A stretch of DNA of 64,000 nt from CAKUIA01 sp034180465 (lineage in GTDB: Bacteria > Verrucomicrobiota > Verrucomicrobiia > Opitutales > Intestinicryptomonadaceae): contig JAXFOH010000086.1 in NCBI GenBank assembly GCA_034180465.1, forward strand, positions 1-64,000. Direction: 5' to 3'. Shown piece by piece: positions 24,437 to 32,680 of the stretch. The number at the start of each line of letters is the position of its first letter. The first letter of the stretch is position 1. Below the pieces are notes generated by a model. That model did no database searches and was not told the origin of the DNA. It worked only from the letters and a program-made list of their open reading frames with translations. Made by a program: the position numbers and the translations under genes.

Positions 24437-26518
24437 TTATTTGCGGCGGCGGCATACGGCTAAACCCAACGCCAATGCGCCGAAAATAGCTGCAACGGCA
24501 GCGGGTTCCGGAACCTGCGTCGCCAAAATTGTAAACTTATTTTCGTTTATAACGCAGCTCCAATAGCCGTTAAAAGTTTTGCCTTTAATTGTTAGATATA
24601 TGCTTTCGTCGGGCTTTAAGTCTTTTAGGTTAGATACTTTCGAATCGTCTTCAAAGGCAATTAAGTCGAATTGATATTCAACATTGTCTAAAAGGCTTTC
24701 GGTTATGTTCACGTTTACTTTCCCGTTAACGCTTAGCCCAGCCAACGCTTCAACATAAATTTGCGTCGGATCGCTGGCAGCAGTATCTATAATAAGCACG
24801 CCGTTTTCGGCTATAGTAAGAGCCTTTTTGTTTACGATGTCCAACCTAGCTCCAGTATCTAACTTAAGCTCTGCCCCGCCCGAAACGGTTGCATTGCTTT
24901 CCGAAATCTTCGCGCTAATCATCTCTCCGCCGCCAGTAGCAGGCGTGTATCTGCGAATTGTAAGGTTGTCTGCACTAGACGCCATACCAAAGTTTTTAAT
25001 TACGCCATCTGCCATTATGGTGTTTTTGTATTTGGGCAAACTTACAATATACCTTAAGTCTGAACCACGCAAATCTGCACCCGAAAAATTAGTTTCTTCT
25101 AACCTCGCACTTACAAAACTTGCATTCATCAAATTTTGCCCAGAAAAATCCCAACCGCTTAAGATATTAGATCCAAGATTTATTCCATTTAAATCTTTTT
25201 CTTTATATGATTTCGTTGAATATAATTGATTTTCCACAAAACCATTTGAAACAGTTCCGCTAAAATTTGCTCCGTTTACTATGGCATCTGTAAAAATTGC
25301 GTTTTTTATGTTTGTTTGGTAGCCAAATTTAACATCAGCCAAAACTGCTCCGGTAAAATTTACTTCTGTTAAATTCACATTATTTGAAAATTCTGCTCTA
25401 CTTAAATTTTGCCCAGAAAAATCCCAACCATTAAGTTTTGCTTTTGCGGTTGCAAATATTATGCCTTGCAAATCCTTATCTTTATAGCTTTTTGTAGAGT
25501 ATAACTGCTCTTTTGTAAAACCATCATACCAAGATAAGTTAATTTCTTTTATGATAGCATCAGTAAAATCGGCATTAGTAAAATTTACACCATAAAAATT
25601 AGAGCCTGAAAGATCCATTCCAGATAAATTCCAACCGCTAAAATCATTATTGCCAAAATTCATATTGTTCAAAGATTTATCCTTATAACTCTTTGTCGAA
25701 TATAACTGCTCTTTTGTAAAACCTTTTGATGTTGCTTCTCGGAAATCGACATTTGTAATTACCGCATTTTTAAAATTTGTATTCGTTAATGTAACCGAAA
25801 AAAAACTTGCTCCATGTAAATTTTGCCCAGAAAAATCCCAATTGCTTAAATTCATATAGCCAAGTTTCACTCCTCTTAAATCTTTATTTTTATAACTTTT
25901 TGTAGAGTAAATTTGTTCTTTTATAAGTCCTTTTTTATCAAGGCTTCCGAACGAAACGCCTGTTATTATGGCATTATCAAATATTGCTTCTTTTACATTA
26001 GACAAATCCACCATGCTAGCATTTGTAAGATCAGCTCCAGTTAAATCTGCATAACTCAAATTGACACCATAAAAATTTACCCCATTTAGTTTTGCATTAC
26101 TTAAATTTGAATATTCGAAATTAACATTACTTAGCCTTGAATTTGACAAATTTTGTTCAGCAAAATTCCAATCACTAAAATCATTCCCAGAAAAATCTAT
26201 CCCTACAAGATTTTTTTCTTTATAATTTCTTGTTGAATATAATTGTCCTCTTCGAAATCCAACTCCAACTACATATGATAAATTTGCGCCTGAAATAACC
26301 GCATCGGTCAAATTGGCATTTGTAAAGTCGGCTTTTGTCAGATCGGCACCTGTAAAATTTGCAGATGTTAGGTCTGCATTAGCAAATTTTGTGGAAGCTG
26401 CATCTGCGCTTTTCCACGAGGAATTTTTTAGAGCTTTGCCAGTAAAATCCCTACCGCTTACGTCTTGGTTGTCGTAGTTTTCGTTGTCGGCGTAAGAGAG
26501 GGTCGGCAAGGTTAACAA
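24437..26518 (-). CDS. Pentapeptide-repeat surface protein with PEP-CTERM anchor (5' end frame-disrupted)
   Basis: The 693-residue frame ends with a classical PEP-CTERM signal: V-P-E-P, a hydrophobic helix (A-A-I-F-G-A-L-A-L-G-L-A) and C-R-R-R-K. Residues about 20-480 are A(D/N)LXX-type pentapeptide repeats, a quadrilateral beta-helix. They are organised in five larger units, each starting with the Q-L-Y-S-T-K-S-Y-K-x-K motif (near 26230, 25895, 25695, 25490 and 25210). A non-repeat beta domain follows. This frame has no ATG; only a TTG at 26518, without a Shine-Dalgarno, can start it, and it gives half a signal peptide. An ATG at 26577 with AAAGGA upstream encodes the missing first half in another frame, the two being separated by a TA tract (26529-26541). 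The gene is more AT-rich than its neighbours. Confidence 0.75.
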   Translation of the reverse strand: MLTLPTLSYADNENYDNQDVSGRDFTGKALKNSSWKSADAASTKFANADLTSANFTGADLTKADFTNANLTDAVISGANLSYVVGVGFRRGQLYSTRNYKEKNLVGIDFSGNDFSDWNFAEQNLSNSRLSNVNFEYSNLSNAKLNGVNFYGVNLSYADLTGADLTNASMVDLSNVKEAIFDNAIITGVSFGSLDKKGLIKEQIYSTKSYKNKDLRGVKLGYMNLSNWDFSGQNLHGASFFSVTLTNTNFKNAVITNVDFREATSKGFTKEQLYSTKSYKDKSLNNMNFGNNDFSGWNLSGMDLSGSNFYGVNFTNADFTDAIIKEINLSWYDGFTKEQLYSTKSYKDKDLQGIIFATAKAKLNGWDFSGQNLSRAEFSNNVNLTEVNFTGAVLADVKFGYQTNIKNAIFTDAIVNGANFSGTVSNGFVENQLYSTKSYKEKDLNGINLGSNILSGWDFSGQNLMNASFVSARLEETNFSGADLRGSDLRYIVSLPKYKNTIMADGVIKNFGMASSADNLTIRRYTPATGGGEMISAKISESNATVSGGAELKLDTGARLDIVNKKALTIAENGVLIIDTAASDPTQIYVEALAGLSVNGKVNVNITESLLDNVEYQFDLIAFEDDSKVSNLKDLKPDESIYLTIKGKTFNGYWSCVINENKFTILATQVPEPAAVAAIFGALALGLAVCRRRK

Positions 26519-26528
26519 TGCACTAATG

Positions 26529-26541
26529 ATATATATATATA
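26529..26541 (-). repeat. TA-dinucleotide tract inside the signal-peptide coding region
   Basis: Thirteen bases of alternating A and T lie between the ATG at 26577 and the large frame. With the present length, translation from 26577 reads Y-I-Y-I-S-L-V-H-C and stops. Loss of one TA unit gives M-D-I-K-N-T-L-Q-P-K-K-S-Y-I-Y-I and then I-S-A-L-L-T-L-P-T-L-S-Y-A, a complete signal peptide in frame with the PEP-CTERM protein. Confidence 0.7.
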
Positions 26542-26577
26542 CGATTTCTTGGGTTGGAGCGTGTTTTTGATGTCCAT

Positions 26578-26981
26578 TTTTTAAAAATTCCTTTGATCGT
26601 TTTTCGCAGGTTTGGAAAATTTCTTACAAAATTTGAGAAGAAAGTATTATTTTTTTGCAGAATTGGCTTTTTTTGAATCTTTATTGCAAAAGGCAAATTT
26701 TTGAAAGTTGGCGCACTATTTTTTGAAAAGAAAAAAGGCTTTGGATACTCTCCAAAGCCTTTTGAGTTTTATTCTGAACAATTAACAAATTATTTGCGGC
26801 GACGGTATGTTGTAAATTGCAACATAAAACTGCACCTGAATACCTATTCTATATATTCTAATTTTTCGCGAAAATCTTACACAAAAAATTTAAATTTTTT
26901 TCATAAAGAAGTTTTACGCCTTGCGTCCGGCAAAATGCGCCGCGCGCCAACATATTGCCGATTTTTACAAAACAATTTAGC
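26578..26981. other. 404-base gap without a convincing gene
   Basis: The left part is the 5' region of the PEP-CTERM gene (AAAGGA Shine-Dalgarno about 11 bases before the ATG at 26577). The middle has the hairpin at 26733-26763. Right of it, at 26790-26807 on the minus strand, the bases encode Y-R-R-R-K-stop, like a PEP-CTERM tail, but the preceding codons are not hydrophobic and a stop follows closely upstream. The rest is A/T-rich. Confidence 0.5.
26733..26763 (-). terminator. Strong hairpin terminator
   Basis: AAAAGGCTTTGGA (26733-26745) and TCCAAAGCCTTTT (26751-26763) form a 13-bp perfect stem with a 5-base loop. On the minus strand it ends in TTTTTTCTTTTC, so it would stop transcripts coming from the esterase gene. 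Confidence 0.8.
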
Positions 26982-27785
26982 TTACAATAAGTTGCGCTTA
27001 TACATTTCAAGTTCGGCGGCAAACTGGGTTTTTGCAAATTCGGAGGCAAAGACCGTGTTTGGGCATTCAAGCTTGTGCCCGCCGTTTGGCATTTGCATAA
27101 AGCTTATTTTTGCCGAAAGCTTTGCGGCTTTTTGGTAGTAGCGCGCGGCGCAGTCTATAGGCACTGTTGTGTCTGCTAAGCCGTGCACAAGCAAAACTTC
27201 GGGCATATTTTTGTTTATATATTCGCTGGGGCTAAGCTTTTTTACAATATCGCTTTCCATTGTGACGTTTTTGCCGAACAGGCTTTCTACCAAAATCGGG
27301 CTTGCATTTTTAAACGAAAGAAAATCGCACACCGCGCTAACTGCACATACGCATTGTGGGGTAAAGCTATAACTTTGCAGCTCGGGGCTTCCCAAAAAAT
27401 CGCTTGGGTTTGCCGTGGCGCACAAAAGAGCCAATAGCCCCCCTGCCGACCTACCGTAAAACGCCATTTTGCCAGAATTTAGCCCAAAAGCTTTTGCATT
27501 TTTGGCTAAAAAACGCGCGGCGTCGAAACAGTCTACAGCACAGTCGCATACGGTATTTGCTCCGCTGCCTACAAGCGAATACGAAATGCTTGCGCACGCT
27601 ATGCTTTCAGACAAAATCTGCCCCAGCCTTTCGGGAAAAATTATAAAGCGTTTGCCTGAAGTAAAGCCGCCGCCGTGTATAAACACTATAACAGGCGCGC
27701 CGTGTTCGGGGGCGCGTTCTGGCAAGTGCAAAGTTAGCCCAAGCTCTAAATTGCCCCTTTTTTTATATATAATATTTTCGAACAT
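26982..27785 (-). CDS. Alpha/beta hydrolase (esterase/carbohydrate-esterase-like)
   Basis: The ATG at 27785 (M-F-E-N-I-I-Y-K) is the likely start; one three codons upstream also exists. The 267-residue product has the oxyanion loop F-I-H-G-G-G-F of the hormone-sensitive-lipase/BD-FAE group, the nucleophile elbow Y-G-R-S-A-G-G, and late V-H-G-L-A-D-T-T-V-P (Asp) and N-G-G-H-K-L (His). The triad is therefore complete. There is no signal peptide, so it acts in the cytosol. Given the glycan genes around it, deacetylation of imported sugars is plausible, but the substrate is unknown. Confidence 0.82.
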   Translation of the reverse strand: MFENIIYKKRGNLELGLTLHLPERAPEHGAPVIVFIHGGGFTSGKRFIIFPERLGQILSESIACASISYSLVGSGANTVCDCAVDCFDAARFLAKNAKAFGLNSGKMAFYGRSAGGLLALLCATANPSDFLGSPELQSYSFTPQCVCAVSAVCDFLSFKNASPILVESLFGKNVTMESDIVKKLSPSEYINKNMPEVLLVHGLADTTVPIDCAARYYQKAAKLSAKISFMQMPNGGHKLECPNTVFASEFAKTQFAAELEMYKRNLL

Positions 27786-27908
27786 GCGCAACATATCAAC
27801 CCACTCGGCAGATTCTGCAAAAATTGGAAATTTGTCAAAAAAATTTTACACATAAAACTATTTGACAAAATTGCCCCAAACGCAAAATCTTTTTATATCT
27901 ATAACTCT

Positions 27909-29084
27909 ATGGACAACTTAAAATTGAAGAAGCTTACCTACCGGCTGGCGGCCGCACTTTTCTTTTTTATGATAGGCTCGACATTTGCGGCGTGGGCAAG
28001 CCGTATACCCGATATAAAAGAGCACCTTAACATTACCGACGGGCAGCTTGGCACGGCTTTGCTGGGGTTGCCAATAGGGCAAATGCTGGCAATGGCGGTT
28101 TCGGGCCACCTTGTGGGCAAATTCGGCAGCAAAAAAATGCTTTCCATTGGCATGCTGTTGTACCCGCTGGGCTTTATATTTATTGCCTTTTGCAACAGCT
28201 ACTACCAGTTTATTGCGGCTTTGCTTGCAACGGGCATTTTTGCAAACTTAAGCAACATTTCGGTAAACACGCAAGCCGTTGGCGTAGAAAGGCTATACGG
28301 CAAAAGCATAATGGCGGCATTTCACGGCGTATGGAGCTTGGCTGGTTTTTTAGGCGGGCTTTTAAGCTATTTGGTTGTAAAGCTGAACGTTTCGGTTTTA
28401 ACGCACTTTTCGGTTGTATATGCAATAGTGGCAGTTCTTGCGATTTTTGCGCAAAAATACCTTTTGCCGCAAGACATTACCGAGAATACCCAACACCCGC
28501 ACCCCAAACACGGCGTAAATTTGCCCGATATGTTTCTTGTTTTGCTGGGCATTACGGCGTTTTCGTCGATGGCGTGCGAAGGCACAATGTTCAACTGGAG
28601 CGGCGTGTATTTTAAAAGCGTTGTAAATGCGCAAAAAGAATATGTTTCGCTAGGCTATACCGCCTTTATGTGCCTTATGGCAACGGGCAGGTTTTGCGGA
28701 GACTTTTTTATTAACCGCTTTGGGCACACAAATGTTATGAAATTTAGCGGAGTTTTAATATTTTTCGGGCTAACGCTTTCGGTTGCAATGCCAACTATGC
28801 TTTTTGCCGCCATAGGCTTTGCCTTTGTGGGCATGGGGGTGTCTTCAATAGTACCGCTTTCGTACAGCTTGGCGGGGCGTTCAAAAACAATGGATACGGG
28901 CAACGCAATTGCAACGGTTGCAACCATAGGGTTTTTCGGATTTTTAATGGGCCCCCCAATAATAGGCTTTTTGTCGGACAAATACAGCCTTAGGGTTTCG
29001 TTTTTAACCATTGCGCTTGTTGGGCTTTTAATGACCGCAATTTCGCCCCTAGTCAAACGCAAGCTTGCCGAAAACGAAGAATAA
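27909..29084 (+). CDS. MFS transporter
   Basis: The 391-residue protein has about 12 hydrophobic helices in two bundles. The loop between helices 2 and 3 reads G-H-L-V-G-K-F-G-S-K-K, the MFS signature, with a comparable R-F-G-H-T in the second half. The overall pattern (A-W-A-S-R-I-P-D-I-K near the start, N-T-Q-A-V-G-V-E) resembles the YbjJ-like group, whose substrates are ill defined. It is divergent from the esterase gene with 123 bases between. A sugar or drug substrate cannot be told from sequence. Confidence 0.85.
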   Translation: MDNLKLKKLTYRLAAALFFFMIGSTFAAWASRIPDIKEHLNITDGQLGTALLGLPIGQMLAMAVSGHLVGKFGSKKMLSIGMLLYPLGFIFIAFCNSYYQFIAALLATGIFANLSNISVNTQAVGVERLYGKSIMAAFHGVWSLAGFLGGLLSYLVVKLNVSVLTHFSVVYAIVAVLAIFAQKYLLPQDITENTQHPHPKHGVNLPDMFLVLLGITAFSSMACEGTMFNWSGVYFKSVVNAQKEYVSLGYTAFMCLMATGRFCGDFFINRFGHTNVMKFSGVLIFFGLTLSVAMPTMLFAAIGFAFVGMGVSSIVPLSYSLAGRSKTMDTGNAIATVATIGFFGFLMGPPIIGFLSDKYSLRVSFLTIALVGLLMTAISPLVKRKLAENEE

Positions 29085-29137
29085 ACGCAAGCTTGCACAG
29101 TTTTTTGCCCTGCTTTACTAAAAGCTTATAAAATGAA

Positions 29138-29167
29138 GGCGGCCAATCTTCCCCAAGATTGGCCGCC
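29138..29167. terminator. Palindrome after the MFS gene
   Basis: GGCGGCCAATCTT (29138-29150) pairs with AAGATTGGCCGCC (29155-29167) around CCCC. The following bases are T-rich but not a clean T run. A second small hairpin, TCTCCC-TTTC-GGGAGA, lies at 29200-29215. Confidence 0.6.
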
Positions 29168-29312
29168 AATTTATTTTCTACTTTACTTTTATTACCCCAT
29201 CTCCCTTTCGGGAGAAATAGCTTTTATTGTCGACAGTAAAATATTTATAAGAATTGCAAAAAGTCAAGCGGTTTTTGTAAAAATTTTAACTTTTTTGCTG
29301 TTTTTATACGTT

Positions 29313-30347
29313 TTATATGGTGTTGCCGCGAATTAAATAGGTTTCTACCGTTTTGTTCAAGTCGGGGTTCCAGTCTAAAATCTGTTTGCCTACCTGCCTT
29401 CCCATATCGTAAAAATCTATGCTTATGGTGGAAACGCCACCCTCTATTATGTGCTTCATAGCCATATCGTTGTAGGTAATTATGCCATAGTCGCGCTTAA
29501 GCTTTAGCCCCTCGCTTTGCGACATTTTTATTAGGTGAACTAAGTCGGAATCTTGCACTAAAAACCATAGTGTGTTGCGGTGTATGTTGGCGGGCAAAAC
29601 TTCGTCGTCTACATAACAGTTAAAACCGTTCTTTTTGCAAAATTCGCGGAACATTGCAACGGTTTCCTGCGGGTGGGCGTGGTAGGGATTGTTTACAAAC
29701 CTAAAATCAAAGCCCTTGTATTTTTCCAAATCGGGGGCAAGCTTTTCCATCGCCTTTAAAAAGTTTATATCGAAATTTTGTATTATTCTAGAACACGCCT
29801 TGTTTGGGAAATCCACGTCCAAATCTATCAGCAAAAGCTTTTTTTGGTCTATAGACGCAAGCAGTTTCGACGTCTGTTCCGACCTCATGGGAATTACCGC
29901 GTAATATTCATACTTACCTATTGCGTTTTCAAGCAAAGTTGTAAAGTTCCTTTCGCTACGGTTGTGCGATGCAAAATTGAGGGTGGCCTTGTCTCCTACG
30001 ACGTCTATTATGCCCCTTGCAATGGCTGCCTTGTAGGGGGTGCTTAAAAAGTTGAAAAGTAAAAATACGTTGCGCTTTTTGTCGTATGTAGATTTAAGCA
30101 CAAAAAACGACTTGCCCTGGTGCGCGCCTATTAGCCCCTTTTCTTTTAGCGTGCCGTACGCCTTTCTTACAGTTTCGCAGGCTATTTTGCAAAAGCGTGC
30201 CGTTTTGTTTATAGATGGCAGAACATCGCCCTTTTTTAGCGTGCCGGAAATAACCGAGTCTATAACCACATCGGCTATAACCTGTGGCTTGGGTTTTTCG
30301 GATTTGTCTAGCGAATCTTTTAACAGTGCAAGGAAGTTATCTTTCAT
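29313..30347 (-). CDS. GntR-type regulator with LacI-like sensor domain
   Basis: The 344-residue product has an N-terminal winged helix (about 20-85). Typical GntR elements are G-T-L-K-K-G-D-V-L-P-S-I-N and A-C-E-T-V-R-K-A-Y-G-T-L-K-E-K-G-L-I. The C-terminal 250 residues resemble a periplasmic-binding-protein/LacI sugar-sensing domain (G-I-I-T-Y-N-D, G-V-S-T-I-S-I-D-F-Y-D-M-G-R), like AraR rather than FadR-type GntR proteins. It is divergent from the KDPG aldolase gene, which it probably controls together with itself. The intergenic region has a direct ACTTAAC repeat (30374-30380 and 30399-30405). The inducer may be a uronate or a 2-keto-3-deoxy acid. Confidence 0.88.
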   Translation of the reverse strand: MKDNFLALLKDSLDKSEKPKPQVIADVVIDSVISGTLKKGDVLPSINKTARFCKIACETVRKAYGTLKEKGLIGAHQGKSFFVLKSTYDKKRNVFLLFNFLSTPYKAAIARGIIDVVGDKATLNFASHNRSERNFTTLLENAIGKYEYYAVIPMRSEQTSKLLASIDQKKLLLIDLDVDFPNKACSRIIQNFDINFLKAMEKLAPDLEKYKGFDFRFVNNPYHAHPQETVAMFREFCKKNGFNCYVDDEVLPANIHRNTLWFLVQDSDLVHLIKMSQSEGLKLKRDYGIITYNDMAMKHIIEGGVSTISIDFYDMGRQVGKQILDWNPDLNKTVETYLIRGNTI

Positions 30348-30506
30348 GCGAAGTCTTTTTAAATTATATTTATACTTAACAAACTGGCAAACTTTACTAC
30401 TTAACTTTTTTTATTTTGGCAATGTTATTTTTATATACGCGCAAATAAACTTGTAAAAACGGCGTTTGCGTCGAAAATTTTTAGGCGAATTTAACATATA
30501 AAAAAG

Positions 30507-31157
30507 ATGAAAGCACAAGAAATTATAGACAGCGTAAAAAGCAAAAAGCTTATCGCGGTAATTACAATTAACGATGCAAAAAATGCGGTTCCTCTGGCAA
30601 AGGCTCTATATAACGGCGGCATTAGCGCAATAGAGCTTACGTTGAGAACCGACGCTGCTTTGGAATCAATAAAAAGAATACGCGCCGAAGTTCCCGAAAT
30701 GGTGGTGGCCGCAGGCACGGTGCTAACCCCCAAGCAGATAGACGAAGTTGTTAAAGCCGGCGCGCACTGGGCTGTTGCCCCCGGAACAAACCCGAGAGTT
30801 TTACAGGCGGCTCAAGACGCAGGGCTTTTCTTTGCCCCCGGCATTATGACGCCCTCCGACATAGAGGCGGCGTTGGAATTCGGCTGCAGGCTTTTAAAAT
30901 TCTTCCCCGCAGGCACAACGGGTGGAATGAAGCACCTAAAGGCAATGAGCGCGCCCTACAACCACTTGGGGCTTTCGTACATTCCCCTTGGCGGAGTAAA
31001 TACCACAAACTTGGCAGACTTTGTAAGCGACCCGTTGATTGCCGCAGTTGGCGGTTCTTGGTTGGCAAAACCAGACCAAATTAAAAACGCAGAATTCGAC
31101 AAGATTCAGGCCCAGGCAGAAGAAGCCGCAAAGATTATCGCTTCGGTAAACAAATAG
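30507..31157 (+). CDS. eda: KDPG/KHG aldolase
   Basis: The enzyme splits 2-keto-3-deoxy-6-phosphogluconate into pyruvate and glyceraldehyde-3-phosphate, the last step of hexuronate and Entner-Doudoroff degradation. The 216 residues form a class I TIM barrel. Conserved elements are A-I-E-L-T-L-R-T with the catalytic Glu43, V-A-A-G-T-V-L, A-P-G-T-N-P and L-L-K131-F-F-P-A, whose Lys forms the Schiff base. It completes in this window the pathway started by uxaB-uxaA at 9.5-12.4 kb. It is preceded by its divergent regulator and followed by a strong terminator. Confidence 0.95.
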   Translation: MKAQEIIDSVKSKKLIAVITINDAKNAVPLAKALYNGGISAIELTLRTDAALESIKRIRAEVPEMVVAAGTVLTPKQIDEVVKAGAHWAVAPGTNPRVLQAAQDAGLFFAPGIMTPSDIEAALEFGCRLLKFFPAGTTGGMKHLKAMSAPYNHLGLSYIPLGGVNTTNLADFVSDPLIAAVGGSWLAKPDQIKNAEFDKIQAQAEEAAKIIASVNK

Positions 31158-31185
31158 TTTTTTAGTTTAAAACTTTGCAAAAAAC

Positions 31186-31220
31186 AAGAGAGCCGCTCCA
31201 CTATCGGGGCGGCTCTCTTT
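31186..31220. terminator. Bidirectional terminator
   Basis: AAGAGAGCCGC (31186-31196) pairs with GCGGCTCTCTT (31209-31219). It lies between eda and the convergent end of the long GH92-to-sialidase run. Confidence 0.85.
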
Positions 31221-31259
31221 GTTGTGTAAATTCTAGTTGCGCTATTTTTTTGCGGCGTT

Positions 31260-32483
31260 CTATTTCTTTTTATTTTTCACGTTCCACTTTACAACATACA
31301 GCCCCACGCCCTCCGACGTTTTTGTGTAGAACATTGTAAGCAAAGAACCGTCTTTTAAAAGCGCCGTGCTAGGATACCCAGCATCGCCCTTAGAGCCTTC
31401 TAAAGCCCCCGCCAAGCGTATTTCGCCGCCCCAGGTTTTGCCGAAGTCGCCGCTAATTTTTGCGTAAACGCCCTCTTTGCCCTTAAGTCGTTTTGCGTAG
31501 GTACATAAAATGCCCCTGTCGCCCAAGTTAAGCAAGTGCGGCGGGTATCCTTCAATATCAACTTCGTGCGCAAGTGTCCAAGTTCTGCCAAAATCAAAGC
31601 TTTCCGACTGCAAAAGTTTTGTGTTGGGCTTGTCTGGATCGGTTTTGTCTTGCCTTCGCATTTGCGCCAAAAGCATTCCGTTAGAGCATTCTACAACGCA
31701 AGGCTCCGAAACCGTTTTTTTGTCGGTATCCACAAATTTTTTTGCAACGGGAATTTCGCCTATTACATTCCATGTGCGCCCAAAATCTTTAGACTCCTCG
31801 GCAAAAATTTTGCCGGAGCTGCGGTCTTTCCACCAAAATTCGGGGTTTTCGTGCGGATCTATTGCGCGGTCGCGATGTTTGCCCACATATAGCAGCGACT
31901 TGTTGCTTAGCGCAACCGCGCCGTGGGGAGCCGATGTATAGGTTTGCACTGGTCTTGCCCATTTGCGCCCTATGGTGTCTACCGAGTGTATCTGCCAGTT
32001 TCCAAGGACGGCGGCCCTCTCCTTTTCGGTTGTATTTTTAAACACTATTTTAGATTCTTCAAAGCCCTGCCAGCTTGTTACCCTTCTAGAATCCAAGCCC
32101 GAATAAAAGGAAACCAGCAGATTGCCGTCGGGCATTTCGCAAATACCGGCGTCGCGGTCGTCTACAATCGAAGAATATACCGTTTCGGGAGCACTCCAAG
32201 TTTTGCCCGAGTCGACAGAGCGTATAAGCTGGATTTTCCCCGAAAAGCACATTTTTGCGTTTCTGTCGCCCGAAAATACGGCAACCAATTCGCCGTTTTT
32301 GCGTGCAACTAGCGTGCTCCACGCCAAATATCTGTCTTTCACAAAACAGGCCGGCTTTATCCATTCAATCTTTGCCGCCCCCTGTTCGGTTGGAACGTCG
32401 GTTATAACAAAATCGTTGTCGGCGGCCAAAGCCGCAAACGTTGCAAACATTGCCAAAACTGAAAATATCTTTTTGATGTTCAT
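31260..32483 (-). CDS. Secreted sialidase-like BNR-repeat protein
   Basis: The 407-residue product has a signal peptide (K-K-I-F-S-V-L-A-M-F-A-T-F-A-A-L-A-A) and a six-bladed propeller with Asp-boxes S-V-D-S-G-K-T-W, S-K-D-F-G-R-T-W, S-F-D-F-G-R-T-W and S-G-D-F-G-K-T-W. The R-D-A-G-I and R-R-Q-D segments could supply part of the sialidase arginine triad, but I cannot assign all catalytic residues. True exo-sialidase activity is therefore likely but not proven; many BNR proteins act on other glycans. It starts 23 bases after the small membrane protein gene and is the last gene of the run. A NanQ-like gene lies nearby at 39942. Confidence 0.75.
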   Translation of the reverse strand: MNIKKIFSVLAMFATFAALAADNDFVITDVPTEQGAAKIEWIKPACFVKDRYLAWSTLVARKNGELVAVFSGDRNAKMCFSGKIQLIRSVDSGKTWSAPETVYSSIVDDRDAGICEMPDGNLLVSFYSGLDSRRVTSWQGFEESKIVFKNTTEKERAAVLGNWQIHSVDTIGRKWARPVQTYTSAPHGAVALSNKSLLYVGKHRDRAIDPHENPEFWWKDRSSGKIFAEESKDFGRTWNVIGEIPVAKKFVDTDKKTVSEPCVVECSNGMLLAQMRRQDKTDPDKPNTKLLQSESFDFGRTWTLAHEVDIEGYPPHLLNLGDRGILCTYAKRLKGKEGVYAKISGDFGKTWGGEIRLAGALEGSKGDAGYPSTALLKDGSLLTMFYTKTSEGVGLYVVKWNVKNKKK

Positions 32484-32506
32484 AATGCCTACCCATTGAA
32501 ATTAAA

Positions 32507-32680
32507 TTATTTAGTTTTGCGCCTAAAAAAACTGCGTTTCGGCTTTTCGGTGTTTATGTTGCCCATACCGTGAACCTTTTTGTATTTGTCGGCAAGCATA
32601 ACTTTTAGTATGCAAAATACAAAAAATAAAACTACGCACGATGTGGAGATTAAAAAAGTAAGCCAGCCGCCGAATGTCAT
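32507..32680 (-). CDS. 57-residue membrane protein, small partner of the SNF symporter (MetS-like)
   Basis: This small gene starts at an ATG overlapping the symporter stop (ATGA). The AGGAGG Shine-Dalgarno lies 8 bases upstream, inside the symporter's last codons. The protein begins M-T-F-G-G-W-L-T-F, has one hydrophobic helix (about 7-30) and a basic tail ending F-F-R-R-K-T-K. SNF-family methionine/alanine importers of Actinobacteria (MetP) need a similar one-helix subunit (MetS) of about 60 residues; size, position and topology match here, though sequence similarity cannot be tested. Translational coupling suggests a fixed ratio with the transporter. Confidence 0.8.
   Translation of the reverse strand: MTFGGWLTFLISTSCVVLFFVFCILKVMLADKYKKVHGMGNINTEKPKRSFFRRKTK

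Noticed and set aside
25180..26255. The recurring blocks as a CRISPR array or DNA repeat
   Set aside because: The repeats are coding (Q-L-Y-S-T-K-S-Y-K units), vary at the DNA level and have irregular spacing within one frame.
24437..26518. Pentapeptide protein as a quinolone-resistance (Qnr-like) gyrase mimic
   Set aside because: It is far longer than Qnr, has larger repeat units and ends in a PEP-CTERM sorting signal, so it is an exported surface protein.
26701..27138. 145-residue plus-strand frame in the gap
   Set aside because: It starts with TTG, runs through the 26733-26763 hairpin and overlaps the esterase gene antisense; no domain or signal is seen.
28190..28615. 141-residue frame within the MFS gene
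   Set aside because: A shifted-frame shadow of the transporter; Cys/Phe-rich composition is a frame artefact.
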